Counted from the first letter of the stretch, positions 1 through 8,562 are shown. The stretch: 64,000 nucleotides of DNA from NCEH01 sp043195095 (GCF_043195095.1 NZ_JBAFWN010000005.1), one strand, 5' to 3'. Program-made: numbers and translations. The notes: generated by a model not told the origin, from the letters alone.

Positions 1-52
1 TATCCCCGAAGCGCAGGATATCGGAATAGGACATCGGAAGGCATCGGAAACG

Positions 53-86
53 AAAAAGCCGCCACGCAAGGGCGTGGCGGCTTTTT
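53..86. terminator. Bidirectional rho-independent terminator
   Basis: A perfect 10-bp GC-rich stem (58-67 with 72-81) closes a four-base loop. It is flanked by an A-run (53-57) on the left and a T-run (82-86) on the right, so it can stop transcription on both strands. It lies just past the stop of the minus-strand L,D-transpeptidase gene and probably also ends a plus-strand gene outside the window. Confidence 0.85.
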
Positions 87-113
87 CAAAAGGGTCCTGG
101 CGAAAGCGGGTCT

Positions 114-716
114 TCAGAGCACCACGACTTCCGCGCCGACGGGGACGCGATTGTAGAGGTCGATCACGTCCTCGTTGAGCATGCGAATGCAGCCCGAGGA
201 GATGGCCTGGCCCAGCAATTCCGGCTGATTGGTGCCGTGGATGCGGAACAGCGTGTCCTTCTGGCCCTGGTAGAGATACAGCGCGCGGGCGCCCATCGGA
301 TTATGCGGGCCGGGACCCACATAGGCCGGAAGGCCGGCGATGCGCTGATGAATCTCGGGGGTCGGGGTCCAGCTCGGCCATTCGGCCTTGCGGCCGACCT
401 TGGCGTCGCCGCGGAAAGCCAGGCTTTCCTCGCCCACCGTCACGCCATAGCGAATGGCCTGGCCATTGCCCTCGACGAAATAGAGCAGCTTCTTGTCAGT
501 ATCGATGACAATCGTCCCCGGCTTCTCCTTGCCGGTGTACTCGACAATTTGCCGTGCAAACATCCCCTCGGGCTTCACCTTCGGATAGGGCGCCTGCGCG
601 AGCAATTGCTTGTCTCGCGGCTTGAGCGACGATTCCGGAGCGGGCTGAGGCGTGGACGCCATGCAGCCACCTAATAGAAGTCCAAGCAGAACAGCCGCGA
701 CCGCCCGCTTCGCCAT
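114..716 (-). CDS. L,D-transpeptidase, predicted lipoprotein
   Basis: Predicted YkuD-fold L,D-transpeptidase that would act on peptidoglycan in the periplasm, either forming 3-3 cross-links or attaching proteins to the wall. The catalytic signature HGTNQPELLG...SSGCIRM places the nucleophile at about Cys176 of 200 residues. I chose the start at 716 because the protein then begins with a short basic stretch, a hydrophobic core and a lipobox ending LLGGC (Cys18), so it is probably lipid-anchored. A longer reading frame upstream to 836 adds only low-complexity sequence. The gene is monocistronic and ends at a strong terminator. Alphaproteobacteria carry many paralogues, so the exact wall reaction is unknown. 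Confidence 0.88.
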   Translation of the reverse strand: MAKRAVAAVLLGLLLGGCMASTPQPAPESSLKPRDKQLLAQAPYPKVKPEGMFARQIVEYTGKEKPGTIVIDTDKKLLYFVEGNGQAIRYGVTVGEESLAFRGDAKVGRKAEWPSWTPTPEIHQRIAGLPAYVGPGPHNPMGARALYLYQGQKDTLFRIHGTNQPELLGQAISSGCIRMLNEDVIDLYNRVPVGAEVVVL

Positions 717-1028
717 GACCGCCTCATACCAAAATAGGGTGAACAGATTCGTTTCGTAGAAATGGATTACCCGAACCCTGCCACGCCTTGAAGAGGCCAC
801 GAACTCGCCACGCCGCAGCGCGGAAAAACGTGGCAAAAATGTCTCAGTGGCTCACCTTTCGTCACGCGTTAAGACCATATTGAAAGGCCTGCGCAATGCT
901 CACCCACTAAGACCTCTGCAATGTCGCAGCTCCTGCACAGTTTCGACGCAGTTGCCCACCATCTGTCAGTGGTCTTCACACCCAAGGGCATCTGTTTTAG
1001 GCAGATGCCGTCGTTAGGAGAGAGTACG
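717..1028. other. Divergent intergenic region
   Basis: This 312-base region separates two divergently transcribed genes and must carry both promoters, although I see no convincing -35/-10 pair. The one clear structure is a perfect 8-bp stem (987-994 with 1002-1009) with a seven-base loop, placed just upstream of the ribosome binding site of the gene at 1029. An open frame from 921 could extend that gene, but the good ribosome binding site favours 1029. Confidence 0.4.
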
Positions 1029-1253
1029 ATGTCTAGCAATCAGCCAGGGCCGGGCGAAGCCCCCCGCGCGGAGACCGAAACAAACCGTTACGGCGCCCAT
1101 TCGGGCCAGTGGCGCGAGATCGGGATCACGGCCGTTGCTGCCGCCGCCGCTGCCGCCCGTCTCGCCAGCGAGACCAAGGCCGCGACGCCGAAGAGCGCCG
1201 GAGAGCCCAACAAGGTCGTCACCCTGCGCGATATCGACCACCTCGCGGCCTGA
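1029..1253 (+). CDS. Small hypothetical protein
   Basis: A 74-residue protein that I do not recognise. The start at 1029 is preceded by a strong purine-rich ribosome binding site (TAGGAGAGAG, 1015-1024). The codons have the high third-position GC of the neighbouring genes, which supports real coding. The sequence has a polar N-terminus, a central alanine-rich stretch (about residues 34-45) that could form a helix, and a charged C-terminal part. There is no signal peptide or metal motif. A hairpin lies immediately before the ribosome binding site. It precedes the CorA-type transporter by about 107 bases, but nothing shows a functional link. Confidence 0.55.
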   Translation: MSSNQPGPGEAPRAETETNRYGAHSGQWREIGITAVAAAAAAARLASETKAATPKSAGEPNKVVTLRDIDHLAA

Positions 1254-1360
1254 GCCGTGTGTTGCGGCCTGGGCCGCGCTTGCCAGCCCGTGCAGGGCCG
1301 CGCATGTATCGTCTGAAGCGGACGCCCACGAGCCGCGTTCGCGAGCCGAGACGGTGAGAC

Positions 1361-2335
1361 ATGCTGCTGGCCTACAGCCTGGTTGACGGTGCGCTCAAGG
1401 CGCAGACTGTGCCACATGATCGCGACGTGCCGGCGGACGCGCTGTGGTTGGATCTGGTGTCTCCCGCGCACCTGGAGGACAAGCAGATCGAGCGCGCGGT
1501 GGGAGTCGAAATTCCCACCCGGGAAGAGATGCGGCAGATCGAGCCCTCCAGCCGGCTCTATGTCGAAGCCGGCGCCGCTTACATGACGCTGTCGATCCTG
1601 TGCGGAGCCGATACGGAGGCGCCGTCGGTGAATCCCGTCACCTTCATCCTGGTCAAGGGAAAGCTGGTGACGGTGCGCTACGCCGATCCCAAGCCCTTCT
1701 CGGTGCTCGCCGGCCGGCTCGGCAAGCTGTGCACGCAGACCACCGGCGGACAGATCCTGATGGAGCTGCTCGACACCATCGTGGACCGCGTGTCCGAGGT
1801 GCTGGAGCGCGCGGGAACGGATATCGAGCGCTTGTCCAAGCGCGTGTTCGAGCGCGACACCGAGGGCGGCAACCGCACGCAGCGCTATCGCGCGATCCTG
1901 ACCCATATCGGCCGAAAGGAAGGCCTGCTCTCCTATGCCCGGGAAAGCCTTGCCTCGCTCTCGCGGCTCCTGGCCTTCATCGGCACGGAGGGCGATTCAA
2001 AGCCCCTCGGGCCAGATACCAAGAGCCAGATCAAGAGCATGACGCGCGATGTCGCCGGCCTCTCGGATTACGCCAACTTCCTCGGCAACAAGCTGCAATT
2101 CCTGCTGGACGGCACCATCGGCATGGTCGGGCTGGAGCAGAACAACATCATCAAGATTTTCGCGGTGCTCTCAGTGGTGCTGATGCCGCCCACGCTGATC
2201 GCCTCGATCTACGGCATGAACTTCCAGCATATGCCGGAGCTTGCCGAGACCTATGGCTATCCGATCGCGCTGACCGCGATGGTGGTTTCGGCGATCCTGC
2301 CCTATCTCTTCTTCAAATGGCGCCGCTGGCTGTAG
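1361..2335 (+). CDS. corA: CorA-family divalent metal ion transporter
   Basis: Predicted inner-membrane channel for Mg2+ (possibly Co2+ or Ni2+). The 324-residue protein has the normal CorA plan: a long cytoplasmic N-terminal domain rich in charged helices, and two C-terminal membrane segments. The first of these ends in the diagnostic YGMNF motif that forms the selectivity loop (about residues 284-288). The second is followed by the short basic tail KWRRWL. ZntB-type zinc transporters share this fold and motif, so the transported ion is inferred from the family. It sits alone between a small plus-strand gene and a convergent minus-strand SDR gene, with only 12 bases between the two stops. 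Confidence 0.87.
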   Translation: MLLAYSLVDGALKAQTVPHDRDVPADALWLDLVSPAHLEDKQIERAVGVEIPTREEMRQIEPSSRLYVEAGAAYMTLSILCGADTEAPSVNPVTFILVKGKLVTVRYADPKPFSVLAGRLGKLCTQTTGGQILMELLDTIVDRVSEVLERAGTDIERLSKRVFERDTEGGNRTQRYRAILTHIGRKEGLLSYARESLASLSRLLAFIGTEGDSKPLGPDTKSQIKSMTRDVAGLSDYANFLGNKLQFLLDGTIGMVGLEQNNIIKIFAVLSVVLMPPTLIASIYGMNFQHMPELAETYGYPIALTAMVVSAILPYLFFKWRRWL

Positions 2336-2347
2336 AAGCCGCGCCGC

Positions 2348-3094
2348 TCACACGTTCTGCCCGCCGTCGATGTGGATCTCGGCGCCGTTGAGGTAGGACG
2401 AAGTCTCAGTACACAGCACATAGATGATCTTCGCCACCTCGTCCGGCGTGCCGAGCCGCTGCAAGGGAATCTGCTCGACGATCTTGTCGGTGCCGGGTGA
2501 GAGGATCGCGGTGTCGATCTCGCCCGGCGCGATGGCATTGACGCGGATGCCGCGGCGGCCGAAATCCACCGCCATCTCGCGCGTGAGCGCCGCCAGCGCC
2601 GCCTTGGAGGTGGAATAGGCCGCGCCCGCGAACGGGTGCACGCGCACGCCGGCGATGGACGTGACATTCACTACCGAGCCGCGCGCCGCCTCCAGCTGCT
2701 CCACCAGTCCGCGCGCCAGCATGATGGGCGCGAAAAAATTCACCTGAAACACATGGGCCCAGGTCTCGCGCGTGGTGTCGAGCGAGCCGAGGCGCGCCCC
2801 GCCTGCACCCTTCGGCGAGATTCCGGCGTTATTCACCAGCGCGTGCAATTCCCCCGCCGGCAAGCGGTTCTTGATCTCGGCAATGGCGGCTTCGGTGTTT
2901 TCCGGGTCGGAAAGGTCCACCTGGATGTGGTCCTCCGGCCCAGCCGCCCAGGGGCATTGCTCGGGAAACGCGTGGCGCGAGCAGGTGATGACCCGCCAGC
3001 CGGCGCTGGAAAAGCGCTTCACCGTCGCGTGGCCGATGCCGCGCGAGGCGCCGGTCAACAGCATGATGCGTGGCGAATGGTTGCTGGCGGACAT
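2348..3094 (-). CDS. SDR family oxidoreductase
   Basis: Short-chain dehydrogenase/reductase of 248 residues, soluble and NAD(P)-dependent. The nucleotide-binding glycine motif TGASRGIG lies near the N-terminus, NNAG follows mid-protein, and the catalytic Tyr-Lys pair is in AYSTSKAAL. The C-terminus is the usual substrate-loop and dimer region (IHIDGGQNV). The start at 3094 puts the Rossmann motif about 10 residues in and has a GGAACC ribosome binding site; an upstream extension to 3154 looks non-coding. The substrate cannot be told from sequence. It lies downstream of pdxH on the same strand with a 118-base gap. Confidence 0.85.
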   Translation of the reverse strand: MSASNHSPRIMLLTGASRGIGHATVKRFSSAGWRVITCSRHAFPEQCPWAAGPEDHIQVDLSDPENTEAAIAEIKNRLPAGELHALVNNAGISPKGAGGARLGSLDTTRETWAHVFQVNFFAPIMLARGLVEQLEAARGSVVNVTSIAGVRVHPFAGAAYSTSKAALAALTREMAVDFGRRGIRVNAIAPGEIDTAILSPGTDKIVEQIPLQRLGTPDEVAKIIYVLCTETSSYLNGAEIHIDGGQNV

Positions 3095-3212
3095 GGGTTC
3101 CTCGAAACGTAAAGCCGTGCGGCGCGCCGGGCGCCATTCCCAGGCAGGCAGCACGGGCAGGAGGCGCGGTCAAGCGCGCTGGCCCGCTTCCGCGCAGCGC
3201 CTCCCGTCCAGC

Positions 3213-3851
3213 TCAGGGATAGAGGCGCGTGCGGGTCCAGTCGCCCTCCGGTTCCGGGCGGCGGAACACGATGCGATCGTGCAGGCGGAACGGGCGATCG
3301 TGCCAGAACTCGATGGCGGTGGGCACGATGCGGAAGCCGGTCCAATGGGGCGGGCGCGGCACGGAGCCGAGGGCATATTTCGTCGTGGTCGCGGCCACCG
3401 CCGCCTCGAAGGCGAAGCGGCCCTCCAGCGGCTGGGATTGTTGGCTCGCCCAGGCGCCGATCTGCGACAGGCGCGGACGCGTGGCGAAATAGACGTCCGC
3501 CTCGGTGTCCGTGACCTGTTCCACCGGTCCGCGCACGCGTACCTGGCGCCGCAGCGATTTCCAGTGAAACACGAGCGCGGCCTTGGGCGTGGCGGCCAGT
3601 TCCCGGCCCTTCGCGCTCATCGTGTTGGTGAAGAAGACGAAACCGCGTGCGTCGAGGCCCTTCAGCAGCACCATGCGGGCATCCGGCAGGCCGTCCTGAT
3701 CCACGGTTGCGAGGGTCATGGCGTTGGGATCGTTGGGTTCGGTGCGCCCGGCCTCGTCGAGCCATTCGGAAAAGAGACGAAAAGGCTCGGTACTCTGCGT
3801 GAAATCACTGCCTGTTAAGGGGTTTGCGGCTTCCATAGGCGAATCGGACAT
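3213..3851 (-). CDS. pdxH: Pyridoxamine 5'-phosphate oxidase
   Basis: FMN-dependent oxidase that converts pyridoxamine or pyridoxine 5'-phosphate to pyridoxal 5'-phosphate, the last step of vitamin B6 synthesis and salvage. At 212 residues it has normal length. It shows the family blocks: substrate and FMN-binding stretch PDARMVLLKG, FFTNTMSAKG, the region around RQVRVRG, SQIGAWASQQS, and the C-terminal W-x-R-x-RLYP end. The gene is divergent from the lipoprotein gene at 3869, with 17 bases between the two starts, so their promoters must overlap neighbouring coding sequence. Confidence 0.95.
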   Translation of the reverse strand: MSDSPMEAANPLTGSDFTQSTEPFRLFSEWLDEAGRTEPNDPNAMTLATVDQDGLPDARMVLLKGLDARGFVFFTNTMSAKGRELAATPKAALVFHWKSLRRQVRVRGPVEQVTDTEADVYFATRPRLSQIGAWASQQSQPLEGRFAFEAAVAATTTKYALGSVPRPPHWTGFRIVPTAIEFWHDRPFRLHDRIVFRRPEPEGDWTRTRLYP

Positions 3852-3868
3852 GGCTGGGAGCCCTTCCC

Positions 3869-4375
3869 GTGTGGCGTCAATATGAAACGGCGGACCGAGG
3901 CGACGCGAAGACCGCCTTATATAGGGCGATCGGCCGGCGCCGCACAGTCGTCAGGCCATTGGTCGCAGGGGCGCTTCTGAGCGCCGCGCTGGCCTTGTCC
4001 GGCTGCGGATCGCTGCTGGGCATGTCGGATGACGATCAATTGGTCACAGGCTCACTGAAGCCCCAGCCGGTGGCCTTGTCCATTCCGGTGGGCGAGGCCC
4101 CGCAGGGGATTGCCACCACCGATTGGGCGCAGGCGAAGGTGGCCCTCGACCAGGCATTGAAATCGCGCGACGCCGGCGCAAGCATGCCGTGGCAAAACAC
4201 CATCACCGGCGCACGGGGAACGGCGACGCCGCTGGGCGTGGTAAAGGACAACGGCTGCCGGGAGTTCCGGATCGGCGTCGTCGACAGCACCGGGGAACAT
4301 TGGGTGCAGGGCGACGCCTGCCGCGATGGCAAGGGAACCACCCTGTCGCAGGTGCGAGTCCTTGGACGGGCTTGA
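3869..4375 (+). CDS. Predicted lipoprotein, RT0821/Lpp0805-like surface protein
   Basis: A 168-residue protein with a long basic N-terminal region (to about residue 30), a hydrophobic segment and a lipobox LALSGC with Cys46, so export and lipid attachment are likely. The C-terminal half (GTATPLGVV...CREFRI...GEHWVQGDACR) resembles the small 17-kDa/RT0821 surface-antigen-like domain seen in alphaproteobacteria, and has two cysteines that could form a disulfide. The start is a GTG at 3869 with a GGGAG ribosome binding site eight bases before it. A later start would shorten the long pre-lipobox region but none has a better site. Function unknown. Confidence 0.7.
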   Translation: MWRQYETADRGDAKTALYRAIGRRRTVVRPLVAGALLSAALALSGCGSLLGMSDDDQLVTGSLKPQPVALSIPVGEAPQGIATTDWAQAKVALDQALKSRDAGASMPWQNTITGARGTATPLGVVKDNGCREFRIGVVDSTGEHWVQGDACRDGKGTTLSQVRVLGRA

Positions 4376-4457
4376 GCCCCGCTGTTGAAATAGGGCACCT
4401 TCTTCCCACATGAAGGGCGAGGTCGGCCGGAAAGCGCCGACCCTGAGGTGAATTTGC

Positions 4458-5408
4458 ATGCGTGATCCATACGACGTCCTCGGCGTTGCCAAGAACGCCG
4501 ACGAAGCGGAGATCAAGCGCGCCTATCGGCGGCTGGCGAAGAAGCTGCATCCCGACGCCAACCAGGGCGATCCGAAGGCGCAGGACCGCTTTGCCGAGCT
4601 GAATACGGCCCACGAGATTCTGGCCGACGCCGAAAAGCGCGGCCAGTTCGACCGCGGCGAGATAGATGCGGAGGGCAAGCCACGCGCCCCGGATTTCTCC
4701 GGTTTCGGCGGCGGGCGCGGCCGGCCCGGTCCGGGCGGCTTTTCCGGCTTCGACGGCGATACGATTTTCGAGAGTTTTTCCTTCGGTCCCGAAGGGGTGC
4801 GACGCAATGCCCGACGCGGCCCTGACCTGGGCGAGGACCTGGGCGATATTTTCGGGTTCGGCCGGCAACGGCGCGGCGCGCGCGGCGGCATGCCGGAGCC
4901 GGGCGCCGACATCGAGCTGACCTTGCCGGTCAGCTTCGAGGAGGCCACCCACGGTGCGGGAAAGCGCGTGCAATTGCCCAGCGGCAAGCAGGTGGAAGTG
5001 AAGATCGCCGCCGGCACGCTGGAAGGCCATCGCATGCGCCTGAAGGGGCAGGGGGAGATGAGCCCGCTCGGTGGACCGCCGGGAGATGCCTTCGTCACCA
5101 TCAGCTATGCCCCGCACGAGAAATTCAAGCGCGAGGACTTTGACCTGCGCTATGAGGCGGACGTGCCGCTCCCCGATGCGGTGCTGGGTGCCAAGGTGCG
5201 CGTGCCGACGCTGACCGGGGCCGTGGACTTGAACATTCCGGCCTGGACGTCGGGCGGGCGCACCTTCCGCCTGCGCGGCAAGGGGCTTCCCAAGGCCTCC
5301 GGCGGCCATGGCGATCTGCTGGTGAGCGCCAATCTGGTGCTGCCGCCCGAGCATGACGCAGAGCTTGAAGCGCTGATGCGCAAGATGCGCGCGGTCACCG
5401 AAAAATAA
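4458..5408 (+). CDS. J-domain chaperone, CbpA/DnaJ class II-like
   Basis: Cytoplasmic DnaJ-type co-chaperone (316 residues). The N-terminal J domain (residues 1-65) carries the HPD motif at 31-33 that stimulates the DnaK ATPase. A Gly/Phe-rich linker follows (about 75-145). The protein lacks the four CXXCXGXG zinc repeats of true DnaJ and goes directly to the substrate-binding C-terminal barrels. This is the layout of CbpA and related class II (type B) proteins. It ends with the conserved GDLLVSANLVLP segment and a helical tail. The start has the ribosome binding site TGAGGTG. Confidence 0.9.
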   Translation: MRDPYDVLGVAKNADEAEIKRAYRRLAKKLHPDANQGDPKAQDRFAELNTAHEILADAEKRGQFDRGEIDAEGKPRAPDFSGFGGGRGRPGPGGFSGFDGDTIFESFSFGPEGVRRNARRGPDLGEDLGDIFGFGRQRRGARGGMPEPGADIELTLPVSFEEATHGAGKRVQLPSGKQVEVKIAAGTLEGHRMRLKGQGEMSPLGGPPGDAFVTISYAPHEKFKREDFDLRYEADVPLPDAVLGAKVRVPTLTGAVDLNIPAWTSGGRTFRLRGKGLPKASGGHGDLLVSANLVLPPEHDAELEALMRKMRAVTEK

Positions 5409-5599
5409 GGACGTCCGCCGCGGTGCGCCCGTGACGGGCGCTGCAGCTTATGGCGTCTGTGGCGGATCGCATCGGCGCGCCATTGCGTCGCGGCTTCGGC
5501 TTGCGCCAACTCATGTCCGTGGTCGCGTGCAGCCCTATTTTTGCCGTCGGCGACGGGCTCCGCTGGGGGCGGCATCGTCGCGCCGGAAGGAACAGGTTC

Positions 5600-6040
5600 A
5601 TGAATGATCGTATGGCAGGGTTAGTCGCTGCGGGCTTGATGATCGGTGCCTTGGCCGTACCGACGGGGGCAGCGATTGCGCAATCGGCACCGGCCTCAGC
5701 GATGCCCGGTCATGACCAGATGCCCATGTCGATGCCGGCCGCAGGCGGGCAGACCATGTCCATGCCCGCGCCGTCGGCGAACGCGACGCCCGCCACCACG
5801 GCACTCCAGGCCGCCAACGCGCGGATGCACGCCGACATGGCCATTGCCTATACCGGCGATGCCGACGTCGATTTCGTGCGCGGCATGATCGCCCATCACC
5901 AGGGCGCCATCGACATGGCGAAGGTGGAGCTGAGCTACGGCACCGATCCGCAGATCCGCAAGCTGGCGGAGGGCATCATCGCGGCGCAGGAGCAGGAGAT
6001 TGCCGAAATGCGCAAATGGCTCGCCGCCAAGGGGCGGTGA
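5600..6040 (+). CDS. DUF305 family secreted protein
   Basis: A 146-residue secreted protein. The start at 5600 gives a clear signal peptide (hydrophobic core to about residue 24, likely cleavage after AIAQ) and has the ribosome binding site GGAAGGAACAGG. A Met/Pro/Ser-rich stretch with several HDQMPMSM-like repeats follows. The C-terminal helical DUF305 (ferritin-like) domain contains the signature MIAHHQGAIDMA, and ends AEMRKWLA. Members of this family are often linked to copper or other metal handling, and the methionine-rich linker fits that, but this is inference. A strong terminator follows. Confidence 0.85.
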   Translation: MNDRMAGLVAAGLMIGALAVPTGAAIAQSAPASAMPGHDQMPMSMPAAGGQTMSMPAPSANATPATTALQAANARMHADMAIAYTGDADVDFVRGMIAHHQGAIDMAKVELSYGTDPQIRKLAEGIIAAQEQEIAEMRKWLAAKGR

Positions 6041-6074
6041 GCGCCGCGCGGCAGCCATCCATCATGCGCGCATG

Positions 6075-6104
6075 AAAAAGGCCTCGCCGTCGGCGAGGCC
6101 TTTT
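6075..6104. terminator. Bidirectional rho-independent terminator
   Basis: Perfect 9-bp stem (6080-6088 with 6092-6100) and a three-base loop, flanked by an A-run (6075-6079) and a T-run (6101-6104). It lies between the convergent DUF305 gene and ctrA and should serve both. Confidence 0.85.
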
Positions 6105-6130
6105 GGTCGGATGCTTGGATCCGGTGTGCG

Positions 6131-6832
6131 TCAGACAGCGATGCGGTCGGCGCCCGAGACGGGTTCGCGCAGAACATAGCCGCGACCCCAGACGGTCTCG
6201 ATGTAATTCTTCCCCGACGAGGCATTCGCAAGCTTCTTGCGCAGCTTGCAGATAAACACGTCGATGATCTTCAGCTCGGGCTCGTCCATGCCGCCGTAGA
6301 GATGGTTGAGGAACATCTCCTTGGTGAGCGTGGTGCCCTTGCGGAGCGAGAGCAGCTCCAGCATCTGGTATTCCTTGCCGGTCAGATGGACCCGGGCGCC
6401 TTCCACTTCCACCGTCTTGGTGTCGAGGTTGACGATCAGGTCCCCGGTCTGGATCACCGATTGGGCATGGCCCTTGGAGCGCCGCACGATGGCGTGGATG
6501 CGCGCCACCATCTCGTCCTTGTGGAACGGCTTGGTCAGATAATCATCGGCGCCGAAGCCGAAGCCCTTCACCTTGTCCTCGGTGCCGGCGAGGCCGGAGA
6601 GGATGAGGATGGGGGTTTTCACTTTAGCGACGCGCAGATTGCGCAGCACCTCGAAGCCCGACATATCCGGCAGGTTTATATCCAGCAGAATGATGTCGTA
6701 TTCATAGACCTTACCCAGATCGATGCCTTCTTCACCGAGATCCGTCGTGTAGACATTAAAGCTCTCGGACTTCAGCATCAGCTCGATGCTTTGGGCCGTC
6801 GCACTGTCGTCCTCGATGAGCAAGACGCGCAT
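6131..6832 (-). CDS. ctrA: Cell-cycle response regulator CtrA
   Basis: Master cell-cycle response regulator of alphaproteobacteria. In its phosphorylated form it binds TTAA-type sites and controls division, motility and DNA methylation genes. The N-terminal receiver domain (1-120) has the acidic pocket EDD at 8-9, phospho-acceptor Asp51 (LLDINLPD) and Lys in LTKPF. The C-terminal OmpR/PhoB-type winged helix (about 125-225) contains the LTGKEYQMLELL and VWGRGYVLREP motifs typical of CtrA rather than generic OmpR regulators. At 233 residues it has the standard length. The gene is divergent from fliJ, an arrangement common in Rhizobiales, and has an unusual upstream region with clustered GANTC sites. 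Confidence 0.96.
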   Translation of the reverse strand: MRVLLIEDDSATAQSIELMLKSESFNVYTTDLGEEGIDLGKVYEYDIILLDINLPDMSGFEVLRNLRVAKVKTPILILSGLAGTEDKVKGFGFGADDYLTKPFHKDEMVARIHAIVRRSKGHAQSVIQTGDLIVNLDTKTVEVEGARVHLTGKEYQMLELLSLRKGTTLTKEMFLNHLYGGMDEPELKIIDVFICKLRKKLANASSGKNYIETVWGRGYVLREPVSGADRIAV

Positions 6833-7287
6833 GGCAATCCCCTTCCTCGCAACAACCCGAAAAGCGGCGTGCCGCCCTTGGTGTGCTCAGCCGACAGTGT
6901 GATTCGCGATACGTGTGATGAATCGATACCCGATACCGATTCATCTGGACAAGAGTCCTTCGAAAAAACTTTGTGCATGAATGCGAAGACTGACTCTCCG
7001 CACGTCGCTAAAGTTGTTTCGGCCGACCCGGCCTGTATCTCCACACCATCTCCCGAGCCTCGGGAGCGTCGGCCAAGGGGCTTTTTCGAAGCACCCTCAT
7101 CCGAACCGTGGAGGCATCATTAACGAAGTCGGTAAACGATTGGTTTCCGACCGGTGAGGTTAAGCGATTTTCCTGGCCAAAGCGGCCGGGCGGTAAGGAA
7201 AGGGCAACAGGTCGGCGTCATTGTGGCCCTGGAAGCGTCCGAAAACCGGCCGCCGCGTTCATTTGTGCCTTCGGAGTATCGCGTTCC
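6833..7287. promoter_or_regulatory. ctrA-fliJ divergent control region with clustered GANTC sites
   Basis: A 455-base region between the divergent ctrA and fliJ starts. It holds five GANTC motifs, the target of the cell-cycle methyltransferase CcrM, within 96 bases: 6901, 6920, 6938, 6953 and 6992. Two of them are inside the arms of a perfect 9-bp inverted repeat (GATGAATCG at 6917-6925, CGATTCATC at 6937-6945). TTAA half-sites, a feature of CtrA binding, occur at 7120 and 7160. One has an imperfect partner at a distance one base longer than the usual N7 spacing. No coding sequence of its own is supported here. Methylation-sensitive control of ctrA is known in Caulobacter; its use here is inferred. 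Confidence 0.6.
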
Positions 7288-7683
7288 ATGAAGTCGCGTG
7301 AACCCCTTATCCGCGCCAAGCGGTTCAAGATCGAGGATGCGCGCCGGCGCATCGTGCGGATCGACACCATGATCGCGGAGTTCGACCGCATGGCGGCGGA
7401 TCTCGATCGCGATATCGCGGGCGAGGAGGAGCGGTCGGGAATTTCCGATCCGCGCCATTTCGCCTATTCCCCGCTCGCCGCCGCGGCCCGCCAGCGGCGC
7501 GACAATCTTTCCCGCTCCGCCCAGGATTTGCGCACCCAGCGCGACGAGGCGGAGAGTGCCCTTGCCGATGCCGAGGCCCAGCTCCAGATGGAAGAGGCCG
7601 CCAGCGAGCGTGAACGCGTGAGCGAGGCGGAAGCGATGGAGCGCCGCATCGGCTGGCGCATGGGCGAGACAGCCCGGGCGTGA
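7288..7683 (+). CDS. fliJ: Flagellar export protein FliJ-like
   Basis: A 131-residue, highly charged, almost wholly alpha-helical coiled-coil protein. It begins MKSREPLIRAKRF and contains MIAEFDRMAADLD, EEERSGISDPRHFAY and ARQRRDNL. These match the FliJ proteins encoded beside ctrA in Rhizobiales. FliJ is a soluble component of the flagellar type III export apparatus that links the ATPase to the export gate and escorts chaperones. The start at 7288 was chosen because the family begins with this MKSR sequence; upstream frame is not conserved-looking. No other flagellar gene is in the window, so motility of this strain cannot be judged. Confidence 0.8.
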   Translation: MKSREPLIRAKRFKIEDARRRIVRIDTMIAEFDRMAADLDRDIAGEEERSGISDPRHFAYSPLAAAARQRRDNLSRSAQDLRTQRDEAESALADAEAQLQMEEAASERERVSEAEAMERRIGWRMGETARA

Positions 7684-7953
7684 GCGCGTCGCGGATGCCG
7701 GCCGGCGTCCGCGTGTCGGCGAAGGTCCTTATAAAAAGGACGTATTTTCAACTTCTTGCCTGTGAAAGGGCCAGAAGGGCTTCACCTTTTGAGGGTCTTG
7801 ATTTAGCCTCATTTTCTTGGGGTGCGGCGCTTTCGTCGCGCGCGGGCTAAGCGGCGAAAACACGTTTTTTCGCAAAGCCTTGCGACCGTTTATTAGAGTG
7901 AGAGTTTAAGTCTCGCTTTTTCAGCGGTTCCCCGGTGCGGGATCAGGACGGTC

Positions 7954-8562
7954 GTGGCGAACTCGGATGTGCTGAGTGATCTTGTGATCGCGGTTTCCCT
8001 TGGGGATCGCGACGCCTTCCAGATTCTTTATGCCCGCACCAGCCCCCGCTTCTTTGGCGTCGCCTTGCGCTTGCTGCGCCACCGCGATCGCGCCACGGCC
8101 GCGCTGAAGCTCGCCTATCTCTCGATCTGGACCGAGGCGCGCGCGTTGCGCCCCTCGCTGGACGCGGCTGCGCGGACGCAGGATGGGCCCGCCGATCGTC
8201 CGGCGGCCGAGACCTTGCGGGATCTCATCGGTGATCCCTTGTGCTGGATGGTCGCCCATGTGCGGCGCGTCGCGCTCGACCTCGCCCGGGAGCAGGCGAG
8301 CGACGATGGCGCCGTGTTCGAGCCGTTCGCGGCCGAGGAGCCGGTGGATGATCCCCTGGCCAGCGCCGTGCGCAGCCGCGAATTGCTCGAACTTCTCGGC
8401 TGCCTCGGCCAGCTTTCGGAAGAGCGCCGCCGCATGGTGCTGCTGGCCTATTATGACGGCTGGACCCGCGATGCGCTCTCCGTCTATTTCGACGCGCCGG
8501 TCCACAGCATCAACAGCTGGTTGCGGCGAAGCGTCGGCGAAATCGACGCGGTTCTGCAATGA
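7954..8562 (+). CDS. ECF-type RNA polymerase sigma factor
   Basis: A 202-residue extracytoplasmic-function sigma factor. The N-terminal half resembles sigma region 2 (DAFQILYARTSPRFFGVALRLL), and the C-terminal half is region 4 (LGQLSEERRRMVLLAYYDGWTRDALSVYF...INSWLRRS). The start is a GTG at 7954 with an AGGA site seven bases earlier. Its stop overlaps the start of the next gene (ATGA at 8559-8562), which encodes an RskA-like anti-sigma factor, so the pair is translationally coupled and acts as one switch. The 270-base upstream gap is more AT-rich than its surroundings and probably carries an autoregulated promoter, but I cannot define it. Confidence 0.85.
   Translation: MANSDVLSDLVIAVSLGDRDAFQILYARTSPRFFGVALRLLRHRDRATAALKLAYLSIWTEARALRPSLDAAARTQDGPADRPAAETLRDLIGDPLCWMVAHVRRVALDLAREQASDDGAVFEPFAAEEPVDDPLASAVRSRELLELLGCLGQLSEERRRMVLLAYYDGWTRDALSVYFDAPVHSINSWLRRSVGEIDAVLQ

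Noticed and set aside
7120..7163. Full CtrA binding site upstream of ctrA/fliJ
   Set aside because: TTAA occurs at 7120 and 7160, but no second TTAA at the required seven-base spacing; only an imperfect GTAA at eight bases. I report half-sites only.
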